64,000 nt of DNA. Origin: Lichenibacterium ramalinae (GTDB taxonomy: Bacteria > Pseudomonadota > Alphaproteobacteria > Rhizobiales > Beijerinckiaceae). Made by a program: the position numbers and the translations under genes. Of this stretch, positions 61,362-64,000 are shown piece by piece; positions within the stretch are counted from its first letter, which is position 1; each line of letters begins with the position of its first letter. Location: contig NZ_QYBC01000002.1 of NCBI RefSeq assembly GCF_004137085.1, forward strand, positions 248,001 to 312,000, read 5' to 3'. Below the pieces are notes generated by a model. That model was not told where the DNA came from. It searched no databases and was given only the letters and a program-made list of their open reading frames with translations.

Positions 61362-62306
61362 ATGGCACTTTCGGAGAACCATCGCGACAGTCCCGGCTCC
61401 AGGCCGACCGGCTCGTCGCGCCCGCCTGCGCCAAGGGGCGATCGGGCCGATCTGCCGCCGCCGCACCCCGGCGCGCCGGACGGGGCCACGGTCCATCTCT
61501 CCATCGGCCCCGTACCGGCCCGGCCCGGGTCGCGGCGGTGGGGATCGCGGTCCGGCACCCCCGCCCTCGTCTTCGTCGTGGACGGCCGGGTGACCGAACC
61601 GCCCGGCGGGGCCGGCCGGTTCCTGGACAGCGGCGCCGTCGCTCTGTTCGACGGCGCCGCCGGCCGGCAGTCCTGGCTGTCCGACGGGCCCGTGCTCACG
61701 GTGCCGCTGGACCGCGAGGTCCTGTCGGGGCACGCCTGGCCGGACGGCCGGCGCGACGTTCTCGTCCTGCCCCACGCCGGAAGCGAGGTGCTGCGGGACC
61801 TGCTGGAATCGATGGTGCGCCACGCCGCCGACCTCACCCGCAGACAGGCCGTGACGGCGACCACCACGGTCGGGGCCCTCGTGCGGGACGCCCTCGGGGC
61901 CGACGGCGCCGGCTCGGATCCGGCCCAGCCGGCCGACAGGGTCGGCCAGATCCTCGCCTTCATCGCCGCCAACTCCCATCGAACCGACATCACCCCGGAA
62001 ACCATCTCGGCTGCCACGGGTGTGTCGCGCAGCGTGCTCTACCGCCTGCTCGAGCCGTTCGGCGGGGTGGCGGCCTGCGTCAAGCAGAGGCGCCTCGACG
62101 CCATGCGCCGCGCCCTCGCCCAGCGCAACGACTGCCGCTCCATCGCCGAGATCGCCGCCGACAGCGGGTTCCTGAACTCCAGCCACGCCCACCGCAACTT
62201 CCGCGAAGCTTTCGGGGTCACGCCGGGCGACTTCCGGCGCGACGGACTCGGCCCCCCGCCGGCCGCCGCCCCTCCGGCCGCGAAGGGCCGGCGGATCCCG
62301 CGATAG
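61362..62306 (+). CDS. AraC-family transcriptional regulator
   Basis: The 314-residue protein has a Pro/Arg-rich N-terminus, a weakly conserved sensor domain and a C-terminal AraC DNA-binding domain (about residues 195-295). The domain ends with the SGFLNSSHAHRNFREAFGVTPGDFR signature pattern, in which HAHR replaces the common HFSR. Its ligand and targets are unknown. Confidence 0.87.
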   Translation: MALSENHRDSPGSRPTGSSRPPAPRGDRADLPPPHPGAPDGATVHLSIGPVPARPGSRRWGSRSGTPALVFVVDGRVTEPPGGAGRFLDSGAVALFDGAAGRQSWLSDGPVLTVPLDREVLSGHAWPDGRRDVLVLPHAGSEVLRDLLESMVRHAADLTRRQAVTATTTVGALVRDALGADGAGSDPAQPADRVGQILAFIAANSHRTDITPETISAATGVSRSVLYRLLEPFGGVAACVKQRRLDAMRRALAQRNDCRSIAEIAADSGFLNSSHAHRNFREAFGVTPGDFRRDGLGPPPAAAPPAAKGRRIPR

Positions 62307-62485
62307 TTCGTCGGCCACCCCGGGGAAGCGTCGCGCCAGGCCCGGGCGACGCCGCCGACGGTCCGACGGCGCTGATTCATGCGCTCCCTGCACGGCAGGG
62401 ATGCATGCCGGATCCCTTAAAGATTTATTGAACCGGACGGACTAGCTCTCGTCGGACAATCTCCATCCGCTTCGAGGAGCCGGCC

Positions 62486-63478
62486 TTGGCCACTGCCACG
62501 CGCGACCTGCAGCGCAGCCCCCGCCCCGACGCGTCCCGCGACGCCGTCGCGCGCTCCACGGCGCGCCCGCGCGGCGCCGGCGCCCGCTCGCTGCCCCTGG
62601 CGGCCCCCGCCCCGGCGCGCGCGCCCGAGCGGACGCTGGTGGGCATCCTGGCGCTGCTCGCCAGCGTGGCCCTGTTCCCGGTGTCCGACATCGCCTCCAA
62701 GATGCTGACGGCGACGCTGCCCGGCATCGAGGTCGCCTGGATGCGCTACCTCGTCTTCGTCGTCATGACGGTGCCGCTGCTGCTGCGCGACCGGTCCCTG
62801 CTGCGCACGGCGCGGCCGGGCCTGCTCGCCGGCCGCGCCGTGGCCAGCGCGGCCTCGACGGCGCTGTTCATCGTGGCCTTCGGCATGATGCCGGTCGCCA
62901 ATGCCACCGCCATCGGCTTCCTCGCCCCCGTGGTGGTCACCGCCATGGCGGCCCTGTTCCTGCGCGAGAAGGTGGGCCTGCGGCGCTGGGTGGCGGCTCT
63001 CGTCGGGCTCGCCGGCGTGATGGTCATCGTGCAGCCCGGCGGCTCCTCCTTCACGCTCGCCAGCCTGGTGCCGCTGCTCGGCAGCATCGCTTCGGCCAGC
63101 GCCGTCATCGGCACGCGCCTCGCCCGCGACGAGCGGCCCGAGACCACCATGCTGTACCAGGCCGTGGTGGGATTCGCCGTGGTGACGGCGCTGGCCGCCT
63201 TCGACTTCCACATGCCGAGCTGGAACGAGGTGGCGATCGGCTGCATCAGCGGCTTCTTCGCCACGTTGGCGAGCCTCATGCAGGTCTTCGCCTATCGCCA
63301 CGCCCCGGCCTCGCTGCTGTCGCCCTTCACCTACACGCAGCTGCTCTGGGCGGCGGGCCTCGGCTTCATGGCCTTCGGCACCGTGCCGGGCCCCTCCATG
63401 CTGGCGGGCGCCGCCATCATCACGGCCAGCGGCATCTACACGGCCTGGCGCGAAACGGTGCGGGCCAGGAATCCCTGA
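62486..63478 (+). CDS. EamA/DMT-family transporter
   Basis: The 330-residue protein has ten predicted helices after a charged N-terminal extension of about 50 residues. LREKVGLRRWVAALVGLAGVMVI closes the first EamA repeat. It is not closely similar to the other EamA gene at 48296. The TTG start follows GAGGAG by a few bases. Its stop codon lies in the first unit of a 16-bp tandem repeat. Confidence 0.85.
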   Translation: MATATRDLQRSPRPDASRDAVARSTARPRGAGARSLPLAAPAPARAPERTLVGILALLASVALFPVSDIASKMLTATLPGIEVAWMRYLVFVVMTVPLLLRDRSLLRTARPGLLAGRAVASAASTALFIVAFGMMPVANATAIGFLAPVVVTAMAALFLREKVGLRRWVAALVGLAGVMVIVQPGGSSFTLASLVPLLGSIASASAVIGTRLARDERPETTMLYQAVVGFAVVTALAAFDFHMPSWNEVAIGCISGFFATLASLMQVFAYRHAPASLLSPFTYTQLLWAAGLGFMAFGTVPGPSMLAGAAIITASGIYTAWRETVRARNP

Positions 63479-63534
63479 ACGCCCTGATCCCTGAACGCCC
63501 TGATCCCTGAACGCCCGTATCCCTGAACGCCGGC
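63471..63534. repeat. Four 16-bp tandem repeats at the end of the EamA gene
   Basis: Four consecutive 16-base units begin ATCCCTGAACGCC, at 63471, 63487, 63503 and 63519; the last bases of the third and fourth units vary. The TGA of the transporter lies in unit one, and the same TGA recurs in every unit. Confidence 0.9.
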
Positions 63535-63630
63535 CCGCCCAGGGCAGAAATCACGGCCCGCCACCTTTTCAAATCCGCCCCGCCTGGGGCATGGTGGCGC
63601 CTTGAACGTCGCCGGGGTTCGGGCAGCACC

Positions 63631-64000
63631 ATGAAAAAAGTCTACGAGGACGCTCACGCGGCCCTGGCCGGCCTCGTCAAGGACGGCATGACGATCCTAG
63701 CGGGCGGCTTCGGGCTCTGCGGCATCCCGTCGAGCCTGATCCGGGCGCTGCGCGACACCGGGGCCACGGACCTCACCTGCGTGTCCAACAACGCCGGCAT
63801 CGACGGCGAAGGCCTGGGCCTGCTGCTCGAGACCGGGCAGATCGCCAAGATGATCTCGTCCTACGTCGGCGAGAACAAGCTCTTCGCCCAGCAGTTCCTG
63901 GCCGGCAAGCTCGCCGTGGAGTTCACCCCCCAGGGCACGCTCGCGGAGCGCTGCCGCGCCGGCGGCGCCGGCATCCCGGCCTTCTTCACCAAGACGGGCG
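63631..64000 (+). CDS. scoA: 3-oxoacid CoA-transferase subunit A, 3' end outside window
   Basis: The visible 123 residues open [20 protein letters not shown] and carry the subunit-A signature [13 protein letters not shown] and the [12 protein letters not shown] segment. With subunit B, the enzyme moves CoA from succinyl-CoA to acetoacetate. scoB is expected just downstream. The frame is open at the window end. Confidence 0.92.
   Translation, partial: MKKVYEDAHAALAGLVKDGMTILAGGFGLCGIPSSLIRALRDTGATDLTCVSNNAGIDGEGLGLLLETGQIAKMISSYVGENKLFAQQFLAGKLAVEFTPQGTLAERCRAGGAGIPAFFTKTG

Overview
The window is a high-GC, gene-dense chromosomal segment that looks alphaproteobacterial, most likely Hyphomicrobiales (Rhizobiales) and perhaps near Methylobacteriaceae/Beijerinckiaceae. 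Reasons are the ybgF-tilS-ftsH order, trans-aconitate methyltransferase, a HlyB-type secretion operon, alphaproteobacterial-type Gor and MetA/MetY, and frequent GTG starts in overlapping genes. No rRNA, CRISPR array, intact transposase or phage gene was seen. One tRNA gene (Val, anticodon CAC) is present.

Left part (1-31 kb): the end of the tol-pal locus (ybgF/cpoB, cut by the window edge), tilS and ftsH; a divergent pair of DJ-1/GlxA-type genes; a gene with all the active-site residues expected of fluoroacetate dehalogenase, overlapping a patatin gene; cell-wall genes (AmiD-like amidase, lytic transglycosylase, L,D-transpeptidase); and a type I secretion operon (ABC exporter plus HlyD adaptor). 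That operon is followed by a 185-residue protein that is 95% Gly/Tyr/Ser and has no charged residue. Then come metY-metA, an acyl-CoA synthetase, an esterase, rpiA-DUF2059-gor, gph, the tRNA, and a polar amino-acid ABC transporter (binding protein and two permeases, no ATPase).

Middle (31-47 kb): ribonuclease T2, then a complete minus-strand Nit1C cluster (32867-39855). It holds an Sll0783-type protein, nitrilase, radical SAM protein, GNAT, AIR-synthase-like protein, glycosyltransferase, a small nitrogen-starvation protein and a flavoprotein. Most genes overlap, so it reads as one transcription unit. A possible sigma-54 promoter and a divergent MocR-type regulator lie upstream. Nit1C clusters have been linked to cyanide assimilation as a nitrogen source. 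An exopolysaccharide locus follows: a GH5 hydrolase, an O-antigen-ligase-like polymerase and a Wzz/BY-kinase-like chain-length protein.

Right part (47-64 kb): a ClC transporter, an EamA exporter and uvrB. Immediately after uvrB, with no spacer, lies an AT-rich segment carrying a lone Sll1717-type P-loop ATPase, decayed sequence and a VanZ-like membrane protein. A diverged second copy of the uvrB 3' end lies about 3 kb downstream, so this looks like an island placed at the uvrB terminus. Backbone genes then resume: LysE exporter, DUF202, YciE-like protein, a Tat-exported oxalate decarboxylase, a cold-shock protein with its own promoter and terminator, XRE-cupin and AraC regulators, a second EamA transporter, and the start of scoA, cut by the window end.
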